From contig NZ_CP015922.1 of NCBI RefSeq assembly GCF_001659725.1, forward strand, positions 1,550,001 through 1,614,000: a DNA stretch of 64,000 bases, in the 5' to 3' direction. A model generated the notes under the pieces. The model made no database searches and had not been told where the DNA came from. It saw only the letters and a list, made by a program, of their open reading frames with translations. Below are positions 16,300-24,996 of this stretch, one piece after another (position 1 is the first letter of the stretch; each line of letters opens with the position of its first letter). Source of the stretch: Polynucleobacter wuianus. Its GTDB lineage: Bacteria; Pseudomonadota; Gammaproteobacteria; Burkholderiales; Burkholderiaceae. Position numbers and translations under genes: made by a program.

Positions 16300-17739
16300 G
16301 TGAATAGAAAAGTAACCACTAATTACCGCCTCGCAAAAGGGTTGTCGCTCCTTCTAGCGAGTGGCTTACTCAGCCTAAGCCTAGGATTAGGTTCAGCGCA
16401 GGCCCAAACAAGCCAAGCCAAAAAGCCCACTCAGAACCGAGCCAAGGTCTATGTACAAAACTCCAAGCAGGTTGGGTTTAAAGATAAATCTGCAGGAATT
16501 GGCTCAAAGATCAATAGCATGAGCTTAAATCCATCACTCTTTCAGAAAAAAGATCCGAGTGAGCTCATGCTTGATAGCGATGCCAACCTAGACTATCGAG
16601 TGATGCAGGGTTGCCTTCGACGCAGCTTTAATGAAGACAATTTGCCATCCAGTATTGGCATTGATAACCGCCAATTTTCTGAATTCTTCAAAAGCCAAAC
16701 TAAAGGATTTTTTGACAAGATGCGTGGCGATTGCATTCCATACGCAGTTGCATTTACTACCCGTAATCGTTTTGATTCTTTAAGCATTATGAATGGTCCG
16801 ATTCAGGATAGTAAAACTGAAGTTTGGACATTTACTCCATCTGCTTTTGGTGGCTTCTTAGTACAGCAAGATCTATTAAGAAATGAATCCAAAAATCTTA
16901 CAGAGATTCGTGTACCTTTGAAAGAAGTTTTATATGACCCACGCAAGTTGGGCGATAAATTACCAGTCGAGTTGGTGTGGGAGCTGAACTCCATCATCAA
17001 ACAAATTTATCCCGAGGAAAATAACTCCCTAGAAAACACCAATAGCGTTGTCCGCCTGATTGTGGATTTTGGTGATCGAGATCGATGGGCTCAGATCTGG
17101 GCAGCCGAGATTATTGATCCAGCCAATAAGGAGGTCTTTGCTGGTGCTTTCTGGGTAGATCGCAATGACATACCTGGCGCCTTCTTTACAGCCAGTGGTG
17201 AATCCCTAGAGAGATCTTTCTGGACTAATCCATTGAGCTATCGACGGATCTCACGTGGTGTGGGAATGGTGCGTGCTAGCGCGCCTAAGCGATCTAAAAA
17301 TAATGTTGCTGTCACTCAACCCGCGCCTACCAAGCAGCGCTACCGCGCTCATATGGGAATTGACTACGCAGCGCCCATCGGCACACCCATATTTAGCGTG
17401 GCCAATGGGAAGGTAGTTCATCTTGGCTTTAGTGGTGCGTTTGGCAATCTCATTGTTTTAGAACACCCAGGGGGCTATCATACTTACTACGCACATCTGA
17501 GTAGCTACAACTCTGAACTTGAAGTCGGTAATGAGGTGCGCCGTGGTCTGGAAATTGGCTATGTCGGATCTACTGGTCGATCTACTGGACCCCATCTTCA
17601 TTTTGAACTCAGAAAAGATGGGATCTACGTTGATCCTTACGGTTCAAGAACACAACTTGATCTCTGGTCAATGCGCAATAACGAAAGTGGGCAGCTTACA
17701 AGAGAGATTTTGTTGCTAGGCAGCCCTCTCAATCGTTAA
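16300..17739 (+). CDS. M23-family peptidase (LytM domain), probable murein endopeptidase
   Basis: A 479-residue exported protein. The GTG at 16300 starts a signal sequence with a hydrophobic core ending Ala-Gln-Ala near residue 36. The C-terminal LytM domain has His-Met-Gly-Ile-Asp-Tyr-Ala near residue 351, His-Thr-Tyr-Tyr-Ala-His-Leu, and Gly-Pro-His-Leu-His-Phe-Glu-Leu: the full zinc set His-x3-Asp and His-x-His. The large middle region has no motif I recognise. The family cuts peptidoglycan cross-links or activates amidases. All metal ligands are present, so an active enzyme is expected. Confidence 0.9.
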   Translation: MNRKVTTNYRLAKGLSLLLASGLLSLSLGLGSAQAQTSQAKKPTQNRAKVYVQNSKQVGFKDKSAGIGSKINSMSLNPSLFQKKDPSELMLDSDANLDYRVMQGCLRRSFNEDNLPSSIGIDNRQFSEFFKSQTKGFFDKMRGDCIPYAVAFTTRNRFDSLSIMNGPIQDSKTEVWTFTPSAFGGFLVQQDLLRNESKNLTEIRVPLKEVLYDPRKLGDKLPVELVWELNSIIKQIYPEENNSLENTNSVVRLIVDFGDRDRWAQIWAAEIIDPANKEVFAGAFWVDRNDIPGAFFTASGESLERSFWTNPLSYRRISRGVGMVRASAPKRSKNNVAVTQPAPTKQRYRAHMGIDYAAPIGTPIFSVANGKVVHLGFSGAFGNLIVLEHPGGYHTYYAHLSSYNSELEVGNEVRRGLEIGYVGSTGRSTGPHLHFELRKDGIYVDPYGSRTQLDLWSMRNNESGQLTREILLLGSPLNR

Positions 17740-17757
17740 ATTATATTTTCTACAGAT

Positions 17758-17792
17758 AAAAGAATGGGGCCTCTAGGACCCCATTCTTTTTT
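17758..17792. terminator. Bidirectional rho-independent terminator
   Basis: A twelve-base perfect stem (AAAAGAATGGGG and its complement), nine-base loop and T-run, with A-run in the other sense. It lies between the convergent M23 peptidase and UspA genes. Confidence 0.9.
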
Positions 17793-17807
17793 ACAAACTC
17801 GAGAATA

Positions 17808-18248
17808 TTAACCAAGCACTAACACTGGTAATTTTGAATGCACAATCACTTCATGTGTTTCGCTACCCAATAATATACCCTTGATACCGGTACGTTTGTG
17901 TGAAGCCATGACGATGACATCTGCTTTTGCTTTTTTAGCGCCATCCAAAATACCCTCTGAGAGATTTGTATTGGAGATATGCAAAGTCTTCGCTTTAATA
18001 GTAGCACCGAGTGCTGTAGCCGCTTTTTTGAACACATCTTTTGCGTAGGCATCACAAGCGCTTTTATGTTCTTTTGCGGAAACTCCATAACCCATTGTGC
18101 TATCGGAATACACCAAAGGAGGCAATGGGTCGGATACATATACCAAGGTCACAGCTGCGCCATCCGCTTTCGCAAGCTCAGCAACCTTTTTTAAAGACTT
18201 TTTGCTGACATCTGAACCGTCAACTGGCACCAATAAATGCTTAAACAT
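17808..18248 (-). CDS. Universal stress protein UspA family
   Basis: A 146-residue single UspA domain, opening with Leu-Val-Pro-Val-Asp-Gly-Ser and closing with the ATP-type loop Gly-Ile-Lys-Gly-Ile-Leu-Leu-Gly-Ser-Glu-Thr-His-Glu-Val after Val-Ile-Val-Met-Ala-Ser-His. The Gly-x2-Gly-x9-Gly-Ser spacing is only approximated here, with Glu after the Ser, so ATP binding is likely but not certain. Cytoplasmic, presumably stress induced. It stands alone and diverges from the DUF2177 gene. Confidence 0.92.
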   Translation of the reverse strand: MFKHLLVPVDGSDVSKKSLKKVAELAKADGAAVTLVYVSDPLPPLVYSDSTMGYGVSAKEHKSACDAYAKDVFKKAATALGATIKAKTLHISNTNLSEGILDGAKKAKADVIVMASHKRTGIKGILLGSETHEVIVHSKLPVLVLG

Positions 18249-18335
18249 ATTTACCCCCTTTAAATTAAACTACTAATCTACTCTTTGCATCATAATGCTT
18301 ATTATTGACCTATAAAAGCACAAAGGGTAACTTAA

Positions 18336-18737
18336 TTGCTCAAGTATTTAGGGATCTACTTCTCCTTTTTAATCACCCTCATTGCCGTGGATTTAATCTG
18401 GCTCCTGGGAATAGCAAAGAATCTCTATCGCGAGGATATGGGCGATTTAATGGCGAGCGAACCCAAACTTATAGCAGGCTTAGCGTTTTATATTCTGTAT
18501 GCCCTAGGGGTTTGTATTTTTGTCATTGCGCCCGCACTATCAAAACAATCTCTCATTTATGCACTGCAATATGGGGCGCTATTTGGTTTCTTTTGTTATA
18601 TGACTTACGACCTCACCAATCTCGCAGTCATACGAGACTTCCCCACTCGCTTGGCATTCGTTGATATTGCCTGGGGATCCCTTGTGACAGCATGCTCTGC
18701 CGGATTTACCTACTGGGTAGGAAATCGACTCCCCTAA
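18336..18737 (+). CDS. DUF2177 family membrane protein
   Basis: A 133-residue four-helix membrane protein. The TTG start at 18336 is preceded by AAAGGG. The N-terminal Ala-Val-Asp-Leu-Ile-Trp-Leu segment and Tyr-Met-Thr-Tyr-Asp-Leu-Thr-Asn-Leu-Ala near residue 88 match my memory of DUF2177. The function of the family is unknown. It lies 7 bp upstream of the SulP transporter gene and is likely cotranscribed with it. Confidence 0.8.
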   Translation: MLKYLGIYFSFLITLIAVDLIWLLGIAKNLYREDMGDLMASEPKLIAGLAFYILYALGVCIFVIAPALSKQSLIYALQYGALFGFFCYMTYDLTNLAVIRDFPTRLAFVDIAWGSLVTACSAGFTYWVGNRLP

Positions 18738-18744
18738 GAGGATT

Positions 18745-20373
18745 ATGTTTTTTCATCCAAAAATCCTCGATTCTTTTCAGGGCTACAACCGCACCCTATT
18801 TACCAAAGATGTTTTAGCGGGACTTACTGTTGGTGTCGTAGCGCTCCCATTGGCTATGGCTTTTGCAATTGCCAGCGGTCTAAAACCTGAAGCTGGAATC
18901 TTCACCGCCATTATTGCTGGTGGATTAATTTCTTTGCTAGGCGGTAGTCGCGTTCAAATCGGGGGTCCGGCTGGTGCCTTCATTGTGATCGTTTACGGTA
19001 TTGTTGATCGCTATGGAGTACCCAACCTATTACTAGCAACCGTAATGTCTGGCGTTTTTCTCCTGATCATGGGCTCGTTTCGACTTGGGACACTAGTACG
19101 ATTCATTCCTATTGCAGTAATCATTGGCTTTACCAACGGTATTGCTTGTTTGATTGCGCTATCGCAAGTTAAGGAATTCTTTGGTTTGACGATTGAAAAA
19201 ATGCCAGCGCAATTTTTTCAATCGATACATGCTCTTTATAGCGCAGCAGATACCATCAACCCTGCTGCATTCAGCTTAGCCTGCGGCAGCCTAGCCATCA
19301 TTATTGGCTGGAGAATGATGCGCAAGAATTTAGGTTGGCTGAGCCATCTTCCAGGCACTGTTATAGCCATGGTAATGGCAACCGTCATTACTGCCTTGCT
19401 GGACTTACCAGTAGATACGATTGGCAGCCGTTTTGGTGGGATTCCCTCAAGCCTCCCACAGTTTGAATGGATCCCCATCAGTTGGGATACCGCCCAATTT
19501 ATGGTGGTGCCAGCCCTCACTTTGGCCCTCCTAGGCGCAATTGAATCATTACTTTGCGCCCGTATCGCCGATGGCTTGATCCATGATCGCCATGACTCTA
19601 ACCAAGAACTGATGGCACAAGGTATTGCCAACTTAGTGACGCCATTTTTTGGCGGTATGCCAGCAACCGGGACGATTGCACGCACTGTTACTAATATCGA
19701 AAGTGGTGGTAGATCACCAATCGCTGGGATTGTGCATGCTCTCACTCTATTGATTGTGGTTTTATTTGCAGCCCCACTAGCAAAAGATATTCCCTTGGCG
19801 AGTCTAGCTGCTATCTTGATGTATGTCGCTTGGAATATGGGTGAGTGGAAAAAGTTTATTGACTTGAAGCAGTTTCGCCTGCCCTATCAACTCACTATCA
19901 TTAGCGTGTTTTTGCTCACTGTTATTTTGGATCTCACGGTTGCAGTGCAAGTAGGTCTGCTACTTGCTTTCATCACTTTCATTTATCGCATCTCCAGCTT
20001 ATCCCGTTGTGAGCTGGCAGATACCGAGCACTTCCCGCAGTTAAAAAACCAACAAGGTCGGATTGATGCCTACCGAATTTATGGCGCCATCTTTTTTGGT
20101 GCCGTAAAGCTTCTTGAAAAGATTGAAGAGAAGTTACCTTCTCAGGTTTTATTAATTGATCTCAAGAACGTGATTTACGTAGATACCTCAGGAATGGAAA
20201 CCATTATCGAGTTGGCTCATCTATGCAAAATCCGCAACATCAAGCTCTGTATTTGCGGTCTAGATCATCAACCTTATGAGATGGCGCAGCGCAGTGGCTT
20301 TTTACAAACCTTGCCACAAGACTGCCTCTACCCCGACCTACTTTCTGGAATTGCTGCAGCAACTGGGCACTAA
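18745..20373 (+). CDS. SulP family anion transporter with STAS domain
   Basis: A 542-residue inner-membrane transporter for sulfate, bicarbonate or another anion. The membrane domain (about 1-410) has the Val-Gly-Val-Val-Ala-Leu-Pro-Leu-Ala-Met-Ala-Phe-Ala-Ile-Ala segment typical of helix 1 and the Gly-Gly-Pro-Ala-Gly-Ala-Phe block. The C-terminal STAS domain (about 430-530) includes Tyr-Val-Asp-Thr-Ser-Gly-Met-Glu. AGAGGA precedes the ATG. Its 3' end overlaps the stop codon of the convergent TauE/SafE-like gene by 4 bp. No sulfur or carbon-concentrating genes are adjacent, so the anion is undecided. Confidence 0.92.
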   Translation: MFFHPKILDSFQGYNRTLFTKDVLAGLTVGVVALPLAMAFAIASGLKPEAGIFTAIIAGGLISLLGGSRVQIGGPAGAFIVIVYGIVDRYGVPNLLLATVMSGVFLLIMGSFRLGTLVRFIPIAVIIGFTNGIACLIALSQVKEFFGLTIEKMPAQFFQSIHALYSAADTINPAAFSLACGSLAIIIGWRMMRKNLGWLSHLPGTVIAMVMATVITALLDLPVDTIGSRFGGIPSSLPQFEWIPISWDTAQFMVVPALTLALLGAIESLLCARIADGLIHDRHDSNQELMAQGIANLVTPFFGGMPATGTIARTVTNIESGGRSPIAGIVHALTLLIVVLFAAPLAKDIPLASLAAILMYVAWNMGEWKKFIDLKQFRLPYQLTIISVFLLTVILDLTVAVQVGLLLAFITFIYRISSLSRCELADTEHFPQLKNQQGRIDAYRIYGAIFFGAVKLLEKIEEKLPSQVLLIDLKNVIYVDTSGMETIIELAHLCKIRNIKLCICGLDHQPYEMAQRSGFLQTLPQDCLYPDLLSGIAAATGH

Positions 20374-21089
20374 GCAATACAGAATCCGCCTTTGAGTAAA
20401 GCTTCTGGCAGAACCCAAGCGCGATACAAACCAAAACTGCCAGCAACAAAGAGTAGCAAGACGGCAAAGTAGCGAACCCACACATACTGAGCGAATTGAG
20501 TGAGTGCCGCCGAAAATTTAGAAATCAGTAATAAGTTAGGCAAAGTGCCTAAGCCGAATGCCAGCATCAAGGCTGCGCCTGTCACCACATCTCCGGATAA
20601 AAAAGCCAAAGGTAAAACGCTATAGACCAAACCGCAAGGCACCAAACCCCAAAGCATTCCACTAAACCAACGAGATGGACCGCTAGCAAAGCGCCCCAAA
20701 TATTTTGCCCAGTAACTTGCAATCTGAGTGCTGAGCCACCGCCCACCAGTTCGACCCTTTGATTTACCAAGACCCAGCAAGCGAAGACCCATGTATATCA
20801 ACAATAAGGATGTCAGAACAAACAAGGATCTCTGAATCGGGAGAAAACTTTGCTGCCAAACAACCACCCCTATCCAAGCAGCTAAGGCACCCAATAAAAC
20901 ATAGCTTGTGACCCGACCCAAATGCATGATTAGCTGTAGATAAAAAATCTCAGATTTGGCTCGTAAAGGGGTCTCCAAGGCCGCTGGACGCTCTATGGCA
21001 GCGGCTATGCCACCACACATCAAAGCGCAATGCCAACCGCTCACTAACGCGCCCAAGAAAACAGCTAAAAGAAGGCTAGTAGTCAACAT
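20370..21089 (-). CDS. Sulfite exporter TauE/SafE-like (CcoH/UreH-type) membrane protein
   Basis: A 239-residue membrane protein of about six helices with His-Cys-Ala-Leu-Met-Cys-Gly-Gly in the first helix region, a motif typical of the TauE/SafE-like proteins found in cbb3 oxidase gene clusters and thought to handle copper or other metals. It sits beside fnr and the cco genes on the far side of the regulator, as in many beta- and gammaproteobacteria. A role in copper delivery to cbb3 is suggested by context. The motif would otherwise only indicate a thiol-rich transporter. Confidence 0.8.
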   Translation of the reverse strand: MLTTSLLLAVFLGALVSGWHCALMCGGIAAAIERPAALETPLRAKSEIFYLQLIMHLGRVTSYVLLGALAAWIGVVVWQQSFLPIQRSLFVLTSLLLIYMGLRLLGLGKSKGRTGGRWLSTQIASYWAKYLGRFASGPSRWFSGMLWGLVPCGLVYSVLPLAFLSGDVVTGAALMLAFGLGTLPNLLLISKFSAALTQFAQYVWVRYFAVLLLFVAGSFGLYRAWVLPEALLKGGFCIA

Positions 21090-21161
21090 TTTGATAGCGG
21101 AATAAAAGGCAAAATTGGGTATTCACCCTAGTAGAATAAACTGTCTGCATAATTAACCCAT

Positions 21162-21932
21162 ATGAATTACAAGCCCACCGACAGCCCAACCAGCAAATGC
21201 TCAGTCTGCGTTTTGGGGCAGTTCTGCCTTCCAGTTGGCCTCACCCCTACCGACGTATCCAAAATTGATACTCTGGTTAAAGAACGGGTTCATTTACAAA
21301 AAGGTGAAAGCCTGTATCGCCATGGCGATCCTCTGAGCTCTGTTTACAGTGTTCGCTTTGGCACCCTCAAAACAGAATACTGCCTTCAAGATGGTCGTCA
21401 GCAGGTCATCGGCTTTCATCTCCCCGGTGAAATCTTAGGTCTAGATGGTATTGGCGAAGGCCACTATCAGTCTGATGCAATCGCTCTTGAAGAAAGCGAA
21501 GTCTGCATTATTCGCTACGATGCCTTTGAAGATCTTGCCCGTCAGATTCCAGTACTTCAAAATCAGTTTCATAAGATCATGAGCCGCGAACTTACTCAAG
21601 ATCAACGCCACCTTCTATCTTTAGGCACGATGCGTGCCGAAGAAAGATTGGCTGCATTTTTATTAAGTCTTTCACAACGCTTAGCGGCTCGTGGATATCT
21701 CAATAATGAATTCGATCTACGGATGAGTCGCGTAGAAATTGGCAGCTATCTTGGTATTCAAATTGAGACTGTTAGTCGCATGCTTTCTCGCTTTGCTGAA
21801 TCTGGCCTCATTCAAATCAAGCAACGTCACATCAAATTGATAGACATGAATGGCTTATATGAACTAGCAGGCATCCCCAACCCAGATAGAACTGCCTGCG
21901 TCAGCAGCGAGATCCCTGTAAAGCACACGTAG
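21162..21932 (+). CDS. fnr: FNR-type oxygen-sensing transcription regulator
   Basis: A 256-residue Crp/Fnr-family regulator with a candidate iron-sulfur cluster set: Cys13, Cys16 and Cys22 at the N-terminus (Lys-Cys-Ser-Val-Cys spacing) and a fourth Cys in Glu-Val-Cys-Ile-Ile near residue 112. The cyclic-nucleotide-like domain follows. The C-terminal helix-turn-helix has Ile-Glu-Thr-Val-Ser-Arg-Met, giving the Glu-x2-Ser-Arg pattern that reads TTGAT half-sites. It diverges from TauE/SafE and faces the cco cluster, whose ccoN promoter carries a perfect FNR box, so it probably induces cbb3 oxidase under low oxygen. Confidence 0.93.
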   Translation: MNYKPTDSPTSKCSVCVLGQFCLPVGLTPTDVSKIDTLVKERVHLQKGESLYRHGDPLSSVYSVRFGTLKTEYCLQDGRQQVIGFHLPGEILGLDGIGEGHYQSDAIALEESEVCIIRYDAFEDLARQIPVLQNQFHKIMSRELTQDQRHLLSLGTMRAEERLAAFLLSLSQRLAARGYLNNEFDLRMSRVEIGSYLGIQIETVSRMLSRFAESGLIQIKQRHIKLIDMNGLYELAGIPNPDRTACVSSEIPVKHT

Positions 21933-21934
21933 TT

Positions 21935-22195
21935 TTACAGCAGGCCCCGGTCAATTCCTTTGCCGTCTGGAGATTCAATGCCTGGCAATATATAGGCAGT
22001 CAATGCACTTGAGACAGCACAAAAAGTCCAGATAGCAAAAAATCCAATGGAGTAAATGCCTTCATCCGAAATATCTGGGTGATGACCAAAAAACAAGAGG
22101 TCTTGTGGATGAATCACGGTAAATAGCAAACCTTCTGCCATGCCAGCCACCAAGAAGGAAGGCCACAAAATCCAAATGAGTAGTCGGTATTTCAT
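21935..22195 (-). CDS. Small membrane protein of the cbb3 cluster, unknown function
   Basis: An 86-residue protein with about two hydrophobic segments (residues 5-25 and 48-70) separated by a polar His-Pro-Gln-Asp and His-His-Pro-Asp stretch. It overlaps the end of the fixH-like gene by 4 bp and is the last gene of the cco run. I do not recognise a named family. Position suggests a role in oxidase assembly, but nothing in the residues proves it. Confidence 0.65.
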   Translation of the reverse strand: MKYRLLIWILWPSFLVAGMAEGLLFTVIHPQDLLFFGHHPDISDEGIYSIGFFAIWTFCAVSSALTAYILPGIESPDGKGIDRGLL

Positions 22196-22395
22196 TTGCC
22201 GGCCTGCGTATCTTTGCTTTGCTCAACTTTTAAACCTTGCTTTACAACGCCATCACGCAAGGGCTTATCCGCATAAAGATTAACAGCTAGCCAAATTGTA
22301 ATTGCGCAACCAATCATGGCAACTGCTGGACCACTAATGAGTAGCCATGGCCACATCTGCTTCCACCAGGGTTTGATCATGTGCTGTTCGGTCAT
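22192..22395 (-). CDS. fixH: FixH-like cbb3 oxidase accessory protein
   Basis: A short protein of about 67 residues with the opening Lys-Pro-Trp-Trp-Lys-Gln-Met-Trp-Pro-Trp-Leu-Leu-Ile, a single helix, then Leu-Tyr-Ala-Asp and a charged tail. This is the N-terminal hallmark of FixH/CcoH, but it lacks most of the periplasmic domain of longer FixH (about 160 residues), as in other betaproteobacteria. The chosen start has GAGG six bases upstream; two in-frame upstream Met codons (to 22410) are less well placed. It lies between ccoG and a small membrane protein. Confidence 0.75.
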   Translation of the reverse strand: MTEQHMIKPWWKQMWPWLLISGPAVAMIGCAITIWLAVNLYADKPLRDGVVKQGLKVEQSKDTQAGK

Positions 22396-22425
22396 AAGCA
22401 TCCTCTCCATCTTTTGCTCGCCAGC

Positions 22426-23883
22426 TTAGCGGGGAATAATAAAAGTAGATTTCTCATCACGCTTTCTGGCAACCATCTCATTTCCAGAATGCTCTTGAGC
22501 AACTACATCAAAATAAATAGGGTAATTTCCTGGCTCATTTACGCCAAGCGCAGCACTCACCTTGATTGGCATTAATAGATTGCTAGCAGGGCCCACTTCA
22601 ATTTCAGAGACGATTTGGCCTTGAGAATTCAAAATACTCAGGCCTTCCAAGCCCGTAGCCCTCAGCTGCACACTCATCTTATTTTCTGATGCATTCATAA
22701 TCTGAATGCGATAAATATTTTCAATTCGCACGCCCTCAACCTCACGAGCTAAGGCGCCACGATCCCGCATCACATCCACTCGTAATGGATTACGGGTTGC
22801 CAAAGACACCAAGAAAGCAGAGGCAAGAACGGTAATGAAGGCCGTATAAATCAACACACGTGGGCGCAAAATATGACGAATGGCGCTTTGATTCGATTCT
22901 CGATCCTCGACCGCGCGTTCGGTGGTGTAGCGAATCAGCCCTTTTGGATAATCGACTTTCTCCATCACTTGATCACAAGCATCAATACAAGCACCGCAAC
23001 CAATACACATGTATTGCATGCCATCACGAATATCAATACCGGTTGGACAGACCTGAACACAAATGCTGCAATCTACGCAATCGCCCAAACCCAATGAGGC
23101 ATGATCTGCTGACTTGCTGCGACTACCTCTGGGTTCGCCACGAACTTTGTCATAGGTCACTAAGAAGGTATCTTTATCTACCATCACACTTTGGAAGCGC
23201 GCATAAGGACACATGTATTTACATACCTGCTCGCGCATAAAGCCCGCATTACCCCAAGTTGCAAAACTATAAAAACATAACCAAAATGTCTGCCATGGTC
23301 CAAGAGATAAATGAATTAATGCTGAACCTAGGGTTGTAATTGGGGTGAAGTAACCAATGAATGTAAAGCCTGTCCAGAAGGCGATTAAGAGCCAAAGGAA
23401 ATGCTTAGTAAGCTTGAGTCGCCACTTCCGAATACCCCATGGCCATTCTTCACCGTCCAAGCGTATACGCGCAAAGCGATCGCCTTCAACTTTGCGCTCG
23501 ATCCACATAAAGATCTCGGTATACACCGTTTGTGGACAGGCGTAACCGCAAAAGAGACGTCCCGCTACAGCAGTAAAGAGAAATAAAGCTAAAGCAGAAA
23601 GAATCAGTAAGAGCGTGAGATAGATCACGTCTTGTGGCCATAACACTAGACCAAAGATATAAAACTTACGTTGAATTAAATCAAAAAGAACAGCTTGGCG
23701 GCCATTCCAACTTACCCATGGCAAACCATAGAACAAGAGTTGGGTAGCAAAAACAAGAATGAAACGCCAACGAGCAAAGAGGCCCGAGACTGAGCGCGGG
23801 TAAATCTTTCGCCGAACCTCGTAAAGAGACTCCTCAATAACTTCTATCGGAATAGGTTTCCCACCCGGCGAATGACTTGGCAC
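22426..23883 (-). CDS. ccoG: CcoG, cbb3 oxidase maturation ferredoxin-like protein
   Basis: A 485-residue membrane protein with two 4Fe-4S sites in a dicluster ferredoxin region: Cys-Val-Asp-Cys-Ser-Ile-Cys-Val-Gln-Val-Cys-Pro then Cys-Ile-Gly-Cys-Gly-Ala-Cys-Ile-Asp-Ala-Cys, near residues 265-305. The N-terminal membrane part contains Cys-Gly-Tyr-Ala-Cys-Pro-Gln-Thr, and a C-terminal immunoglobulin-like periplasmic domain follows the last helix. The family (also RdxA/FixG) is proposed to reduce copper for cbb3 assembly. It begins 3 bp after ccoP ends. Confidence 0.93.
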   Translation of the reverse strand: MPSHSPGGKPIPIEVIEESLYEVRRKIYPRSVSGLFARWRFILVFATQLLFYGLPWVSWNGRQAVLFDLIQRKFYIFGLVLWPQDVIYLTLLLILSALALFLFTAVAGRLFCGYACPQTVYTEIFMWIERKVEGDRFARIRLDGEEWPWGIRKWRLKLTKHFLWLLIAFWTGFTFIGYFTPITTLGSALIHLSLGPWQTFWLCFYSFATWGNAGFMREQVCKYMCPYARFQSVMVDKDTFLVTYDKVRGEPRGSRSKSADHASLGLGDCVDCSICVQVCPTGIDIRDGMQYMCIGCGACIDACDQVMEKVDYPKGLIRYTTERAVEDRESNQSAIRHILRPRVLIYTAFITVLASAFLVSLATRNPLRVDVMRDRGALAREVEGVRIENIYRIQIMNASENKMSVQLRATGLEGLSILNSQGQIVSEIEVGPASNLLMPIKVSAALGVNEPGNYPIYFDVVAQEHSGNEMVARKRDEKSTFIIPR

Positions 23884-23886
23884 TGC

Positions 23887-24813
23887 TTACTTTGTAGCTG
23901 CTGGTTGCTTATTGTTAGACAGGCCCCAAACATAGGCAGTTAACAATTGAATCTTTTCAGGACTTAGCACTTTGTCTTGAGCGGGCATCATTGCCATACG
24001 ACCTTTAGTTACCGTCTCAACAATAGTTGCTTCGGAGCCGCCATACAACCAAGTTTTATCAGTAAGGTTTGGTGCGCCAAGTGCGATATTACCTTTACCA
24101 TCAGCACCGTGGCATGCTGCACAGTTCGATTTGAAAACTTCTGCACCACGAGCCGCCTTCAGATCATCAGCTGGCAAGCCAGACAAACTACGCACATAGT
24201 TCGCAACATCCACAATTTGTTTGCTATCTAACTGTGGGAATGGAGGCATGACACCACCACGACCATTGGTAATAGTCGTTTTGATGTTCTCGGGTGAACC
24301 ACCGTATAACCAATCACCATCAGTCAAATTCGGGAAGCCTTTAGAACCACCAGCATCTGAACCATGGCATTGTGCGCAAGAGTTCAAGAATAAACGTTGG
24401 CCCATTTCACGCGCTTTTGGATCAGCAGCGACTTGTTCAATATCCATCTTCACATACTGCGCATAGACCGGCTTGAGTTCATCATTAGCTGTAGTCATTG
24501 ATTTCATCAGTGCGCCATCAGTGCTATAGCCCAAGAGACCAGGATATGAGCCCAGTCCTGGATAGAGAACTAAATAGACTAATGCAAAGATACAAGAGAG
24601 TAAGAACATCCACATCCACCAACGCGGTAATGGATTATTTAACTCACGTAGATCATCATCCCAGACGTGGCCAGTATCAGCAACTGCACCATCAGGCGTA
24701 TGAATTACCTTAGCCTTACGTTGAGAAAATAATAACCAGATGCACCAAACAATACCGACTAATGTTACTAAGGCGATATAGGCACTCCAACCGGCACCAA
24801 GAAAGTCACTCAT
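23887..24813 (-). CDS. ccoP: CcoP, diheme cytochrome c subunit of cbb3 oxidase
   Basis: A 308-residue subunit III. Two N-terminal hydrophobic segments (about 10-28 and 65-85) precede two c-type heme domains with Cys-Ala-Gln-Cys-His near residue 141 and Cys-Ala-Ala-Cys-His near residue 231. It passes electrons from the cytochrome bc1 complex or soluble donors to CcoO. Its ATG overlaps the ccoQ stop by 4 bp. Heme attachment needs the ccm operon in this window. Confidence 0.95.
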   Translation of the reverse strand: MSDFLGAGWSAYIALVTLVGIVWCIWLLFSQRKAKVIHTPDGAVADTGHVWDDDLRELNNPLPRWWMWMFLLSCIFALVYLVLYPGLGSYPGLLGYSTDGALMKSMTTANDELKPVYAQYVKMDIEQVAADPKAREMGQRLFLNSCAQCHGSDAGGSKGFPNLTDGDWLYGGSPENIKTTITNGRGGVMPPFPQLDSKQIVDVANYVRSLSGLPADDLKAARGAEVFKSNCAACHGADGKGNIALGAPNLTDKTWLYGGSEATIVETVTKGRMAMMPAQDKVLSPEKIQLLTAYVWGLSNNKQPAATK

Positions 24814-24977
24814 GATTTATCCTTACTGAATTCATCGGGTAGATCGAACGGAAGTTCGGCGGATTCTTCATTAGCAGGCTGTCTTTTTGCAGACCAAGCC
24901 CACCAAACGATTCCTAAAAAAACTACCAAGCCAAGCACGGTAGAAATTGCTGAGAGGTAGGGAGCGATATTTTGCAT
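24810..24977 (-). CDS. ccoQ: CcoQ, small subunit of cbb3 oxidase
   Basis: A 55-residue protein with one membrane helix (Val-Leu-Gly-Leu-Val-Val-Phe-Leu-Gly-Ile-Val-Trp-Trp-Ala-Trp) and an acidic tail containing Asp-Leu-Pro-Asp-Glu-Phe, the usual CcoQ/FixQ plan. It lies between ccoO and ccoP and overlaps ccoP by the ATGA arrangement. It stabilises CcoP in the complex in other bacteria. Confidence 0.9.
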   Translation of the reverse strand: MQNIAPYLSAISTVLGLVVFLGIVWWAWSAKRQPANEESAELPFDLPDEFSKDKS

Positions 24978-24996
24978 ATGTCTCAGTCGCTAAGCA

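Noticed and set aside
18305..18664. Alternative + frame over the DUF2177 gene
   Set aside because: It has no membrane pattern or family similarity, while the 18336 frame has both.
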